Source: Actinomadura roseirufa (GTDB lineage Bacteria > Actinomycetota > Actinomycetes > Streptosporangiales > Streptosporangiaceae). From it: DNA of 64,000 bases. This document shows positions 16,060-24,853 of the stretch, one piece after another. The stretch's first letter is position 1. Each line of letters begins with the position of its first letter. The DNA lies in contig NZ_CAACVB010000008.1 of the NCBI RefSeq assembly GCF_900659635.1, positions 1 to 64,000 on the forward strand. Reading direction: 5' to 3'. The notes beneath the pieces were generated by a model. That model ran no database searches. It was not told the DNA's origin and saw nothing but the letters and a program-made list of their open reading frames with translations. The translations under genes were made by a program, and so were the position numbers.

Positions 16060-18297
16060 ATGAACACGACGATCCTCGGGTATCCGCGCATCGGTCCGCG
16101 CCGCGAACTGAAGGTCGCGACGGAGGACCACTGGGCGGGACGCGCCGACGACGCGGCCCTGCTGGAGACCGGGGCCCGGCTGAGGGCCCAGGTGTGGACG
16201 ACGCTCCGCGACGCCGGGCTCGACGGGATCCCGTCGAACACGTTCTCCTTCTACGACCAGGTCCTCGACACCAGCGTCCTGGTCGACGCGGTCCCCGCGC
16301 GGTACCGGCACCTGTCGGGGCTCGACCGCTACTTCGCGATGGCGCGCGGCGTCCAGGACGTCCCCGCGCTGGAGATGACCAAGTGGTTCGACACCAACTA
16401 TCACTACATCGTCCCTGAAATCGGGCCGGACACTCGGTTCCGGCTGGCCGAGGGGTCGGCGTCCAAGCCGCTGGTGGAGTACCGGGAGGCGAAGGCGCTG
16501 GGGGTGGACACGCGTCCGGTCCTCGTCGGGCCGCTGACGTACCTGCTGCTCGCCAAGCCCGCGCCGGGCGCGCCCGCCGGGTTCCGGCCGCTCGACCTGC
16601 TCGACGGGCTCGTCGACGTGTACGCCGAGCTGCTCGAACGGCTCAGCGGCGCGGGCGCCAGCTGGGTACAGCTCGACGAGCCCGCGCTCGTCGCGGACCG
16701 GTCCGCGGAGGAGATCGAGGCGCTCGGCCGCGCGTACGCGCGGCTCTCGGGGCTGACGAGCCGGCCCCGCCTGCTCGTCGCCACCTACTTCGGGTCGGTC
16801 GGCGCGGACGCCCTGCGCGTCCTCGCGGGCACCGGCGTCGAGGGCATCGGCCTGGACCTCGTCGCGGGCCCCGGGAACCTGGACGTGCTCGCGTCGGTCG
16901 GCGGGGTACCGCGCAAGACCGTTGTGGCGGGCGTGGTGGACGGGCGGAACGTCTGGCGCGCCGACGCGCGCCGGGCGAAGGCCGCCTGCGCGGCGCTGCT
17001 CGGGCTGGCCGACCGGGTCGTGGTCGGCACGTCGTGCTCGCTGCAGCACGTACCGCTCGACCTGGAGGCCGAGACGTCCCTTGACCCGTCGGTGCGAGAG
17101 CGGCTCGCGTTCGCCCGGCAGAAGGTGGACGAGGTCGTCGCGCTGGGGCGGGCCCTGAACACGGACGTCCGCACCACCCCTGAAGGTCCTGCCCCCTCTG
17201 CGGGGATCGACCATCGCGTGCGCGCGCGCCTGGACATGCTCGGGGACGCGCACCGCGGCGACCGCGCGACCCGGTTCGCCGTGCAACGCGCCGCGCTGGG
17301 CCTCCCCGACCTCGCCACGACCACGATCGGGTCGTTCCCGCAGACGCGGGAGATCCGCCGCGCGCGCGCCGACCACCGGGCCGGACGCATCTCCGGCGAG
17401 GTCTACACCGGCCTGATGCAGGACGAGATCGCCAGGGTCATCGCCTTCCAGGAGAAACTCGGGCTGGACGTACTGGTGCACGGTGAGCCCGAGCGCAACG
17501 ACATGGTCCAGTACTTCGCCGAGCAGCTCGACGGGTTCGCGGCGACCGAGCACGGGTGGGTGCAGTCCTACGGGTCGCGGTACGTCCGGCCCCCGATCCT
17601 GCACAGCGACGTCGCGCGGCCCCGGCCGATGACGGTGCGGTGGGCCACGTACGCGCAGTCGCTGACGGACCGTCCGGTGAAGGGCATGCTCACGGGGCCG
17701 GTGACGATGCTCGCGTGGTCGTTCGTCCGCGACGACCAGCCGCTCGCCGACACCGCCCGGCAGGTCGCCCTGGCGCTGCGCGACGAGATCGGCGACCTGG
17801 AGTCGGCGGGCATCCGGATCATCCAGGTGGACGAGCCGGCGCTGCGCGAGCTGCTGCCGCTCCGGTCGGGCGGCCACGCGGCCTACCTCGCCTGGGCGGT
17901 GGCCGCGTTCCGGCTGGCCACCTCGGGCGTCGCCGACTCCACGCAGATCCACACGCACATGTGCTACTCGGAGTTCGGTGAGATCATCGAGGCGATCGGC
18001 GCGCTGGACGCGGACGTCACCAGCGTGGAGGCGGCGCGTTCGCACATGGAACTGGTCGCCGACCTCCGCGCGGCGGGCTACGCCAACGGCATCGGCCCCG
18101 GCGTGTACGACATCCACTCCCCGCGCGTCCCGTCGGTCGAGGAGATGGAAGAGAACCTGCGCCGCGCGCTCCAGGCCGTCGAGCCCTCCAGGCTGTGGGT
18201 GAACCCCGACTGCGGCCTGAAGACCCGCGCCTACCCGGAAACGGAGGCGTCCCTACGCACCATGGTCGAAGCCGCCCACCGCGTCCGCCAAGCCTAA
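16060..18297 (+). CDS. metE: Cobalamin-independent methionine synthase
   Basis: 745 aa, normal length. It transfers a methyl group from 5-methyltetrahydropteroyltriglutamate to homocysteine. Both halves are present: N-terminal [19 protein letters not shown] and C-terminal [17 protein letters not shown]. Zinc ligands are visible as THMC (His and Cys), the Glu of YSEF, and the Cys of [16 protein letters not shown] precedes the ATG by six bases. It is controlled by the upstream B12 riboswitch, so the host likely also has a B12-dependent MetH. Confidence 0.97.
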   Translation: MNTTILGYPRIGPRRELKVATEDHWAGRADDAALLETGARLRAQVWTTLRDAGLDGIPSNTFSFYDQVLDTSVLVDAVPARYRHLSGLDRYFAMARGVQDVPALEMTKWFDTNYHYIVPEIGPDTRFRLAEGSASKPLVEYREAKALGVDTRPVLVGPLTYLLLAKPAPGAPAGFRPLDLLDGLVDVYAELLERLSGAGASWVQLDEPALVADRSAEEIEALGRAYARLSGLTSRPRLLVATYFGSVGADALRVLAGTGVEGIGLDLVAGPGNLDVLASVGGVPRKTVVAGVVDGRNVWRADARRAKAACAALLGLADRVVVGTSCSLQHVPLDLEAETSLDPSVRERLAFARQKVDEVVALGRALNTDVRTTPEGPAPSAGIDHRVRARLDMLGDAHRGDRATRFAVQRAALGLPDLATTTIGSFPQTREIRRARADHRAGRISGEVYTGLMQDEIARVIAFQEKLGLDVLVHGEPERNDMVQYFAEQLDGFAATEHGWVQSYGSRYVRPPILHSDVARPRPMTVRWATYAQSLTDRPVKGMLTGPVTMLAWSFVRDDQPLADTARQVALALRDEIGDLESAGIRIIQVDEPALRELLPLRSGGHAAYLAWAVAAFRLATSGVADSTQIHTHMCYSEFGEIIEAIGALDADVTSVEAARSHMELVADLRAAGYANGIGPGVYDIHSPRVPSVEEMEENLRRALQAVEPSRLWVNPDCGLKTRAYPETEASLRTMVEAAHRVRQA

Positions 18298-18309
18298 AGA
18301 CGTGGCCCC

Positions 18310-18344
18310 CCGTGCCCGGCCGAACCCCCCAAGGCCGGGCACGG
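18310..18344 (+). terminator. Hairpin terminator after metE
   Basis: A perfect 12-bp stem CCGTGCCCGGCC / GGCCGGGCACGG with an 11-base loop, 12 bp after the metE stop. Confidence 0.85.
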
Positions 18345-18368
18345 CAGCCTCAACAACGCCCCAACCTG

Positions 18369-18500
18369 TCACGCGAGCGCGCGACCTGACCGGCGGGGGC
18401 GAAGCCGGAGGCGAGCACCCGCCCAACCGCGCAATACGGTCCAGTGCCCATCTCACAACGGCCTCAGCGATCACGCGAGCGCGCGACCTGACCGGCGGGG
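18369..18500. repeat. Pair of identical 30-bp direct repeats
   Basis: The 30-bp block beginning TCACGCGAGCGCGCGACCTG and ending ACCGGCGGGG occurs at 18369-18398 and 18471-18500 without mismatch, 102 bp apart. Both are followed by degenerate GAAGGCGAGC text. No gene is seen between 18345 and 18629. Confidence 0.85.
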
Positions 18501-18559
18501 CAATGCCGAAGGCGAGCCCCGCCGGGAAGATCGCGAAGCGATTCGCGCTCGCACAAGCC

Positions 18560-18665
18560 CGGTCACGAAGCGAGCGCAAGCGAGCGAAGTGGGCCGGGGT
18601 TGCAATGAACACCGGTCACGAAGCGAGCGCTAGCGAGCGAAGTGGGCCGGGGTTGCAATCAACAC
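18560..18665. repeat. Tandem 53-bp repeat, two units
   Basis: Units 18560-18612 and 18613-18665 differ at two positions. Each contains GAAGCGAGCG, GCGAGCGAAGTGGGCC and GGGGTTGCAAT. The second unit runs into the 3' end of the BNR-protein gene and supplies its last residues and stop codon. Confidence 0.9.
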
Positions 18666-19745
18666 AGCAACGCGGCCCTTCTCGCCCGCGGCCCAGCAGC
18701 CGCCGTCGTCCGCGCAGTCGACGGTGTCGAAGCTTCCGGTGTCGAACCGGGTCCACGACCGGCCGCCGTCGAGGGTGGCGTCGCTGCCCGTCGGGCCCAC
18801 CGCGAGCGCCACCGGGCCCGCGTACACCGGCCATACGACCCCGGAGCGGTACTCGGCGGGCGGACGGGGCGCGGCGCGCCACGTCCGGCCGCCGTCGCTG
18901 GTCGTCGCGGCGGCCGTCGGGGACGGCTGGCCCGGCCGGTAGTCACCGCCGACCGCGATGCCGTGCCGGGAGTCGCGGAACGCCACCCCGAACACGCCCT
19001 GGGACGAGCCGCTGGGCAGCGGCGTGTCCGCGACGGTCCAGGTGCGGCCGCGGTCGCGCGAGTGGAACACGCGTGCTCGCGACCCGCCGCCGGTCGCGAG
19101 CCACACGTCCCGCGACCCGTGGCTCACCAGGCACTGCCCGCTGGCCGCGAACGCGGACTCGCCCTCCAGCGCCGCGGGCATCCCCGCGCCGGGCAGCACC
19201 CGCCAGCTCCGCCCGCCGTCGGCGGTGGCGATGAGCCGGAAGCGCCCGTCCACCGGGTCGCTGACGGCGAGCCCGCGGCGGGAGTCGAAGAACGTCACGC
19301 AGTCGTAGAACGCCTTGGGCTCGGTGTTCTTGAAGCCGAGCGTCCAGGTGCGGCCGCCGTCGGAGGTCCGGTAGACGCGGGACGCCTCGCCCTCGCCGAT
19401 GGCCAGCACCACGGCGCGCTTCGCGTCGAACGCCTCGATGTCGCGCAGTTCCAGGCCCGCCGCGTCGGGCGGCCCGACCTTCTGCCAGTTCCGCCCCGCG
19501 TCGGTCGTCCGCAGGACGGTCCCGCCGCTGCCCGCGGCCCAGGCGACCGTCCGGCCGACGGCGGCGAGCCCGCGCAGCCGCGCGTCGGACCCGGTGGGCG
19601 TGAGCCGCCACGCGGGCCGGGCCGCCGGGGCCCGTTCCGGGGCCTGCGCGCTCGCGGTGCCCGGCGCCATCAGGGACGCCGTGACCACCGCGCCGCAGAT
19701 TCCGGCGAACGACACTTTCCGCACCATTGCGAGCATCGCTGTCAT
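18630..19745 (-). CDS. Secreted BNR/Ycf48-like beta-propeller protein
   Basis: An N-terminal signal peptide (MVRKVSFAGICGAVVTASLM, cleavage near TASA-QA) precedes about six repeats with the Asp-box pattern (TTDAGRNWQKV, TSDGGRTWTLG, TADGGRSWRVL, SRDRGRTWTVA, TSDGGRTWRAA, TLDGGRSWTRF). These are sialidase/Ycf48-type blades; enzymatic activity is not implied. An ATG at 19745 is preferred to the TTG at 19754. The last residues (IATPAHFAR) come from the 53-bp repeat, so the native end was probably replaced just after GRVAVL. Confidence 0.85.
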   Translation of the reverse strand: MTAMLAMVRKVSFAGICGAVVTASLMAPGTASAQAPERAPAARPAWRLTPTGSDARLRGLAAVGRTVAWAAGSGGTVLRTTDAGRNWQKVGPPDAAGLELRDIEAFDAKRAVVLAIGEGEASRVYRTSDGGRTWTLGFKNTEPKAFYDCVTFFDSRRGLAVSDPVDGRFRLIATADGGRSWRVLPGAGMPAALEGESAFAASGQCLVSHGSRDVWLATGGGSRARVFHSRDRGRTWTVADTPLPSGSSQGVFGVAFRDSRHGIAVGGDYRPGQPSPTAAATTSDGGRTWRAAPRPPAEYRSGVVWPVYAGPVALAVGPTGSDATLDGGRSWTRFDTGSFDTVDCADDGGCWAAGEKGRVAVLIATPAHFAR

Positions 19746-19986
19746 GCCCCGCAAGCTAACGAACGAAGATCACCACGTCCAGCCCCCAAAACCCGGACGA
19801 CCGGTGGCCCTCCGTCAGCGGACCCCGGCCCGCCTCCCCCCGCCGCGCGGCGTGTACGACCCGGGTTTGACCAAGGTGGCCGTCGGTCATCCTCCGGGGC
19901 GATGCGATGCCGCCCGCGTCGTCCCATGATGCGCAGTACGCGGAACAACACTGCACGGACAACGCCGCACGGATCGAGGGAGGATC

Positions 19987-21465
19987 ATGCACCGGATACT
20001 GGCGGTGGCCCTGGCGGGGACCATGGGAGCGGCACCGCTCGCGGTCACCGCGGGGGCAGGGGCGGAGACGGGAAGCGCGGCGAGAACGGGAGCCGCCGGG
20101 GACGATCCGGTCGCGGCCGTCCGGATCGATCCACCGGCGTGGCGGCCGTGCGGGGAGCACGGGGCCGAGTGCGGGTCGGTCCGGGTACCGCTCGACTGGA
20201 GCCGCCCGCGCGGACGGCGGATCACGCTGGCGGTGAGCCGGCTCCGGGCCGCCGCCCCGTCCCGCCGGATCGGCGCGGTGTTCTTCAACCCCGGCGGCCC
20301 CGGCGGGAAGGCGATGGCGATCGTGCGGGACGTCCCCGGTGTCTTCCCCGAGGAGTTGCGGAACCGGTTCGACGTCATCGGCCTCGATCCGCGCGGCGTC
20401 GGCGCGAGCGTCCCCGCGATCGCCTGCGAGAAGCCCACGCTCGACCCGCGGATCGGGCAGTTCCCGCGGACCGCGGCGCAGTACCGGCGGCTCGTCTCCT
20501 ATAACCGCGAGGTCGGCGCGGGGTGCCGCCGCGCGACCGGCCCGCTGATCGACCACGTCGACACCGTCAGCGCGGCGCGCGACGTCGAGGCCGTCCGGGT
20601 CGCGCTCGGCGGCGGGAAGCTGAACTGGCTGGGACTGTCGTACGGCACCCTGCTCGGCGCCACCTACGCCGAGCTGTACCCGCACCGGGTGAGGGCCGCG
20701 GTCCTGGACGGCGCGGTGGACCACTCCCTCCGGCCCCGGCGCATGGTCGCCGACGAGGCCGCGGCCACCGAGGAGGCGTTCGCCCGGTTCGCCCGCTGGT
20801 GCGACGCCGACCGGGCCTGCGCGATGCACGGGCGGGACGTGCGGGCCGAGTACCGCGCGCTGCTGGCCCGCGCGCGCCGGCATCCGGTCCCGGCGAAGGG
20901 ACATCCGGAGGGCGTCACCGCCGAGCAGATCGGCTACGGCGTCTACTCCCTGCTCACGGTGCCCGCCCAGACACGGGTGCGGCTGGCCGGGGCGCTGGCC
21001 GGCGCGACCGCGGCGGTCCCCGACGCGGCGGGCTTCGCCGAGCCGGTGGACAGCTCGCCCGCCTACCGGGCCATCACCTGCCACGACTTCCCGTCCGACG
21101 TCCGCGGTCCCGCCGACCTCGCCGCCCGCGAGCGGGAGGCGAACCGGGTCGCGCCGACCACCGGCGGCTACGTCGAGGGCTGGGACGTGCAGGCCGGATG
21201 CATCGGCTGGCCCGTCCGCGCCGCGAACCCGTGGGGGCCGACGCCGGTGCGCGGCGCGCCGCCGCTGCTGGTCGTCAGCGGTGAGAACGACCCGGCCACG
21301 CCGTACCCGTGGGGCGTCGGGCTGGCCCGGCAGATCCAGGGCTCGCGGCTGCTGTCCTGGCGCGGCACCGGGCACACCGCCTACCTCAACGACGAGGCCG
21401 TGCGGGGCCAGGAGATCCGGTATCTGATCGATCCGAATTCACCGTTGGGGACGGTCCGCGGGTAA
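19987..21465 (+). CDS. Secreted TAP-like alpha/beta hydrolase (tripeptidyl aminopeptidase family)
   Basis: 492 aa with a Sec signal (MHRILAVALAGTMGAAPLAV). The oxyanion loop FFNPGGPGG, the nucleophile elbow GLSYGT (S218), the acid in SGENDPATPY and the histidine in GTGHTAY match the Streptomyces SlpD/Tap family, which removes N-terminal peptides from secreted proteins. Cys residues (PCGEHGAECG, AIACEKP) suggest disulfides outside the cell. GGAGG lies shortly before the ATG. Confidence 0.88.
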   Translation: MHRILAVALAGTMGAAPLAVTAGAGAETGSAARTGAAGDDPVAAVRIDPPAWRPCGEHGAECGSVRVPLDWSRPRGRRITLAVSRLRAAAPSRRIGAVFFNPGGPGGKAMAIVRDVPGVFPEELRNRFDVIGLDPRGVGASVPAIACEKPTLDPRIGQFPRTAAQYRRLVSYNREVGAGCRRATGPLIDHVDTVSAARDVEAVRVALGGGKLNWLGLSYGTLLGATYAELYPHRVRAAVLDGAVDHSLRPRRMVADEAAATEEAFARFARWCDADRACAMHGRDVRAEYRALLARARRHPVPAKGHPEGVTAEQIGYGVYSLLTVPAQTRVRLAGALAGATAAVPDAAGFAEPVDSSPAYRAITCHDFPSDVRGPADLAAREREANRVAPTTGGYVEGWDVQAGCIGWPVRAANPWGPTPVRGAPPLLVVSGENDPATPYPWGVGLARQIQGSRLLSWRGTGHTAYLNDEAVRGQEIRYLIDPNSPLGTVRG

Positions 21466-21558
21466 GGGCGAGGTCACCGCCGCAGCCAGCATGAGCTGCC
21501 CCGCCCAAGGCCCCGCCGCCCGCATCTTTGCGCAGGTCACAGGGTATTGCTACGCACT

Positions 21559-22503
21559 GTGAGCAACCAGAAGCGCATTGAGATCGCCTGGCCTGGAGTG
21601 GGCGTTACCGTAACCGCCGACCTCGACGACCGTAACGCCGTCCTGGCGCAGGCGGTCTGGGACGCCCTGCCGTACCGGAGTCTCCAGGGCCACGCTCTGG
21701 TGGCAGGGCACCACCTCTACCACGTCGCCCCGATTCACGACATCCTGCACCTGCCCGCCGCGTACCGGGTCGACCGCCGGACGGTCCCGGACGGCACCGT
21801 GTTCGCCTCCCGCCTCCAGCACCTCGGGCTGAAGTACGGCCCGCTGACCGAGCCCATGACCGCGACGCCCATCGGCCAGGTCGCCGACGCGGACATCGAC
21901 GCGCTCACCGACGCCGGGCGCGCGGTGTGGGAGTCGGTCTACACCTCCAAGAAGCCGCTGGTCGTCGAGGTGCGCCGCGCGGGCGAGACGAGCGGGCACC
22001 GCCTGCCGCGGCTCACCGCCGCCGACCCCGCGACCAACGCCCTCGTCGAGGACGTGTACGCCGAGACCGCGCGGATCTGGCTGGAGCCGCCGGAGGAGCT
22101 CGTCGACCTGCACGACGGGCGCATCAGGTCCGGCGCGGGCAGCTACGGCACGGTCCTGACGACGCTGCTGTTCGTCAACGGCGAGACGAGACCGCTCGGC
22201 TACAACTCCTACAGCGGCCTGGTGCGGGCCGCGCACGAGGGCATGCCGATGGAGTCCCTGCGGCACATGGCGCGGACGGTCGTCGGCGTCCCGGCGGAGT
22301 TCCTCGCCTACTGCGGCCTGGAACGGCTGGGCGCGTTCACCGAGCGGGTCCTCGACCGGCTGGAGCACCTGGACGTCCGGGACGACTTCGTCGCGCTCAT
22401 GGCCCACATGGCGCTGTACCTCAACTGCCTGGGCGGATGGAACCTGCACCTGTTCCCCTGGCAGGTCGGCGACCATCTCCGCCAGCCCGAGGCGGCCCAG
22501 TGA
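21559..22503 (+). CDS. Cucumopine-synthase-like protein (cyclophilin-like domain plus C-terminal helical bundle)
   Basis: 314 aa. The N-terminal part (RIEIAWPGVGVTVTADL, ALPYRSLQGHALVAGHHLYH, VAPI) matches the DUF3830/cyclophilin-like fold of cucumopine synthase. The C-terminal part (GLVRAAHEGMPMESLRHMA, HMALYLNCLGGWNLHLFPW) matches its helical bundle. Cucumopine synthase condenses L-histidine with 2-oxoglutarate into an imidazopyridine opine. The GTG at 21559 follows TATTGC by eight bases, suggesting a leaderless start; a TTG at 21547 is less likely. It is the first gene of a four-gene overlapping operon. Confidence 0.7.
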   Translation: MSNQKRIEIAWPGVGVTVTADLDDRNAVLAQAVWDALPYRSLQGHALVAGHHLYHVAPIHDILHLPAAYRVDRRTVPDGTVFASRLQHLGLKYGPLTEPMTATPIGQVADADIDALTDAGRAVWESVYTSKKPLVVEVRRAGETSGHRLPRLTAADPATNALVEDVYAETARIWLEPPEELVDLHDGRIRSGAGSYGTVLTTLLFVNGETRPLGYNSYSGLVRAAHEGMPMESLRHMARTVVGVPAEFLAYCGLERLGAFTERVLDRLEHLDVRDDFVALMAHMALYLNCLGGWNLHLFPWQVGDHLRQPEAAQ

Positions 22504-23627
22504 CCAGAGCGGGCACCGGACCGAAGGGGACGGCGCTGACCAGCGCCGACGCGGCCGTGATCGGCGGCGGGGTCATCGGGCTGTCGGTCGCCTGCCACCT
22601 CGCCGAGGCGGGCGTCGGCACCGTCCTGCTGGAACGGGACGAGCTGGGCTCCGGCGCGTCCCGGGCCACCGCGGACATGGTGCGGACGTTCTTCCCCGGC
22701 AACCCCGTCAGCTCGGCGATGGCCGTGCGGAGCCTCGCGGTGTACCGGTCCTTCGAGGCGCGGACCGGGGTGGCGCTGCCGCTGCGGCGGGTCGGCTACC
22801 TCGTCGTGTACACCACCCGCGAGCAGATCGCGGCGTTCGAGGCCGACCTGCCCGCCCAGCGCGCCGCCGGGGTGGACGTCGCGCTGGTCGGCGCGGCCGA
22901 GGCCCGGCGGCGCAACCCGCTGCTCGGCGGCCTGGACGTGCTGGCCGCGGCGTGGTCGCCGGACGCGTACGTGTCGGACACCGCCGCGATCGTCGGCGGC
23001 TTCGCGGCGGCGGCCCGGCGGGCGGGCGCGCGGCTGCTGACCGGGCGTCCCGTCACCGCGGTCGACACGACCGCCGGGCGGCTGGACACCCCGGCGGGCC
23101 CGGTGCGGGCGGGCGCCGTCATCTGCGCCGCCGGAGCCTGGTCGGCGCCGCTCGCCCGCTCGGCCGGGGTGGACCTGCCGTTCACCGAGCCGGTCGAGCA
23201 GGAGCTGCTGACCACCGGCGACCCGCCGCCCGGCGTCGTCGTGCCCGGCATCCCGATGACGCTCGTGGCGGCGAGCGGCCTGCTCGTCCGCAAGCGCGGG
23301 AACGGGCTGCTCGTCGGCATGGGCTATCCGGGCCCCGAGCGGGACGGCTGGCGGGCGCGGGTGCGCGAGCGGCTCGACGCCACGTACCCGGCGCTGGCGG
23401 GGGTGGAGCTGCGGACGGCCTTCACCGGCGTCCGCGACGCCAGCCCCGACCGGACGGCGTTCATCGGCCGGCTGCCCGGCGCGACGCCGTTCCTGTACGC
23501 CGCCGGGTTCTCCGGGCACGGCTTGTGCACCGCCCCCGCGGCGGGTGAGCTGGTACGCGACCTGTACTTCGGCCGGGAGCCGGAGGTCGACGCCCGGCGC
23601 CTGGCCGCCGGACCGGAAAGGGTGTGA
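22500..23627 (+). CDS. FAD-dependent amine/amino-acid oxidoreductase (DAO family)
   Basis: 375 aa. GTG start overlaps the previous stop (GTGA). The FAD-binding GGGVIG (G22-G27) is followed by VLLERDELGSGASRATADM, where the Ser/Ala-rich loop often contacts flavin, and near the end by SPDRTAFIGRLPG and GFSGHGLCTAPAAGELV of the sarcosine/D-amino-acid oxidase family. It probably oxidises a secondary amine or amino-acid-like intermediate, fitting a cyclic amine made by the upstream enzyme. That link is inference. Confidence 0.85.
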   Translation: MTRAGTGPKGTALTSADAAVIGGGVIGLSVACHLAEAGVGTVLLERDELGSGASRATADMVRTFFPGNPVSSAMAVRSLAVYRSFEARTGVALPLRRVGYLVVYTTREQIAAFEADLPAQRAAGVDVALVGAAEARRRNPLLGGLDVLAAAWSPDAYVSDTAAIVGGFAAAARRAGARLLTGRPVTAVDTTAGRLDTPAGPVRAGAVICAAGAWSAPLARSAGVDLPFTEPVEQELLTTGDPPPGVVVPGIPMTLVAASGLLVRKRGNGLLVGMGYPGPERDGWRARVRERLDATYPALAGVELRTAFTGVRDASPDRTAFIGRLPGATPFLYAAGFSGHGLCTAPAAGELVRDLYFGREPEVDARRLAAGPERV

Positions 23628-24853
23628 GGTGCGTGGAACCCGCACGTTTCGTCCTGGAGCCCGCCCCCGTGGACGTGCACGCCGAGAGCGCGCGGCTGCG
23701 GGAGGCCGGGCCCATCGTGCCGGTGGAGGTGGAGGGCGTGCGCGCCTGGGCGGTCACCCGGTACGCGACGCTGGAGACCGTCCTCACCCATCCGGATCTG
23801 TCCCGTGACATCCGGCACTGGGCGCTGGAGGGCCGCCGGTGCCTGCGGCCGGACGGGTCGCTCGCCCGGATCGTCGCGGTCTCCACGATGCTCAACGCCG
23901 AGGGGGACGAGCACCGGCGGCTGCGCGGCCCGCTGACCCGGGTCTTCTCGCCCCGCCGGGTGGGCGTCCTGCGCCCGCGGGTCGAGGAGATCACCGCGCG
24001 GCTGGTCGGCCGGCTGGCCTCCATCCCCGCCGGCCCGGACGACCCGGTCGACCTGCGCGCGGAGTTCGCCCACCCGCTGCCCTTCGAGGTCATCTCCGAC
24101 CTCCTGGGGATCCCGCCCGAGCGGCGGGACGAGCTGTACGAGCTGGACCGCGTCAACACCACGACCCGCGACGACGACGCCACGGTCGCCCGTGCCCGCG
24201 CCGCGCAGGACGACCTGCTCGGCGAGGTCGTCGCCGAGCGCCGTCGCGCCCCCGCCGACGACCTGATCAGCGTGCTGGTCGGCCAGGAGGGCGAGGCGCT
24301 CACGACCCGGGAGGTGCTCGACACCGTCGAGGAGGTGTTCGTCGCCGGGCACGTCACCACGGTCAACCTCATCACCAACGCCACCCGCCTGCTCCTGACC
24401 GTGCCCGGTCAGCTCGACCTGATCCGGTCCGGTGCGCGGCCGTGGAGCGCCGCCGTCGAGGAGGCCCTCCGCCTGGAGTCGCCGATCCGCCACTTCCCCA
24501 TGCGCTACGCCGTCCGGGACGTGCGCATCGACGGTGTGCTGATCCGCAAAGGGGAAGCGGTCCTCGGCTGCCACGCCTCGGCCGGACGCGACCCGGGCCG
24601 GTACGGCGACCGAGCCGCCCGGTTCGACGTCGCCGCCGAGACGGAGACGCACCTGTCCTTCGGCCTGGGCCGCCATTTCTGCCTGGGCGCGCCCCTGGGC
24701 CGCCTGCAAGGGGAAGTGGCGCTGGACGCGCTGTTCACGGCGTTCCCCGACATGGCGCTCGCCGCGCCGCCGGAGGATTTACGGAACCTGAACACCGTCG
24801 TCGCCCTCAGCACCCGGACCCTCCCCGTCCGGCTCGGCCGGAGGGTCCGATGA
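23624..24853 (+). CDS. Cytochrome P450 with atypical I helix
   Basis: 409 aa. Heme loop FGLGRHFCLG (ligand C353), ExxR at E280-R283 (EEALRLESP), and an I-helix AGHVTT at 241-246. Most bacterial P450s have AGxxT preceded by Asp or Glu (AGxD/ETT); here that acidic residue is Val, so proton delivery to the heme may differ. GTG start overlaps the previous stop; a GTG at 23633 is possible. No ferredoxin gene is adjacent, so redox partners come from elsewhere. Confidence 0.9.
   Translation: MRCVEPARFVLEPAPVDVHAESARLREAGPIVPVEVEGVRAWAVTRYATLETVLTHPDLSRDIRHWALEGRRCLRPDGSLARIVAVSTMLNAEGDEHRRLRGPLTRVFSPRRVGVLRPRVEEITARLVGRLASIPAGPDDPVDLRAEFAHPLPFEVISDLLGIPPERRDELYELDRVNTTTRDDDATVARARAAQDDLLGEVVAERRRAPADDLISVLVGQEGEALTTREVLDTVEEVFVAGHVTTVNLITNATRLLLTVPGQLDLIRSGARPWSAAVEEALRLESPIRHFPMRYAVRDVRIDGVLIRKGEAVLGCHASAGRDPGRYGDRAARFDVAAETETHLSFGLGRHFCLGAPLGRLQGEVALDALFTAFPDMALAAPPEDLRNLNTVVALSTRTLPVRLGRRVR

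Noticed and set aside
18253-18612. 119-codon reverse frame after metE
   Set aside because: Made of the terminator and the 30-bp and 53-bp repeats; its first residues copy the end of the neighbouring gene through the repeat.
18369-18665. CRISPR array
   Set aside because: Only two copies of each repeat, no regular unique spacers, no cas genes.
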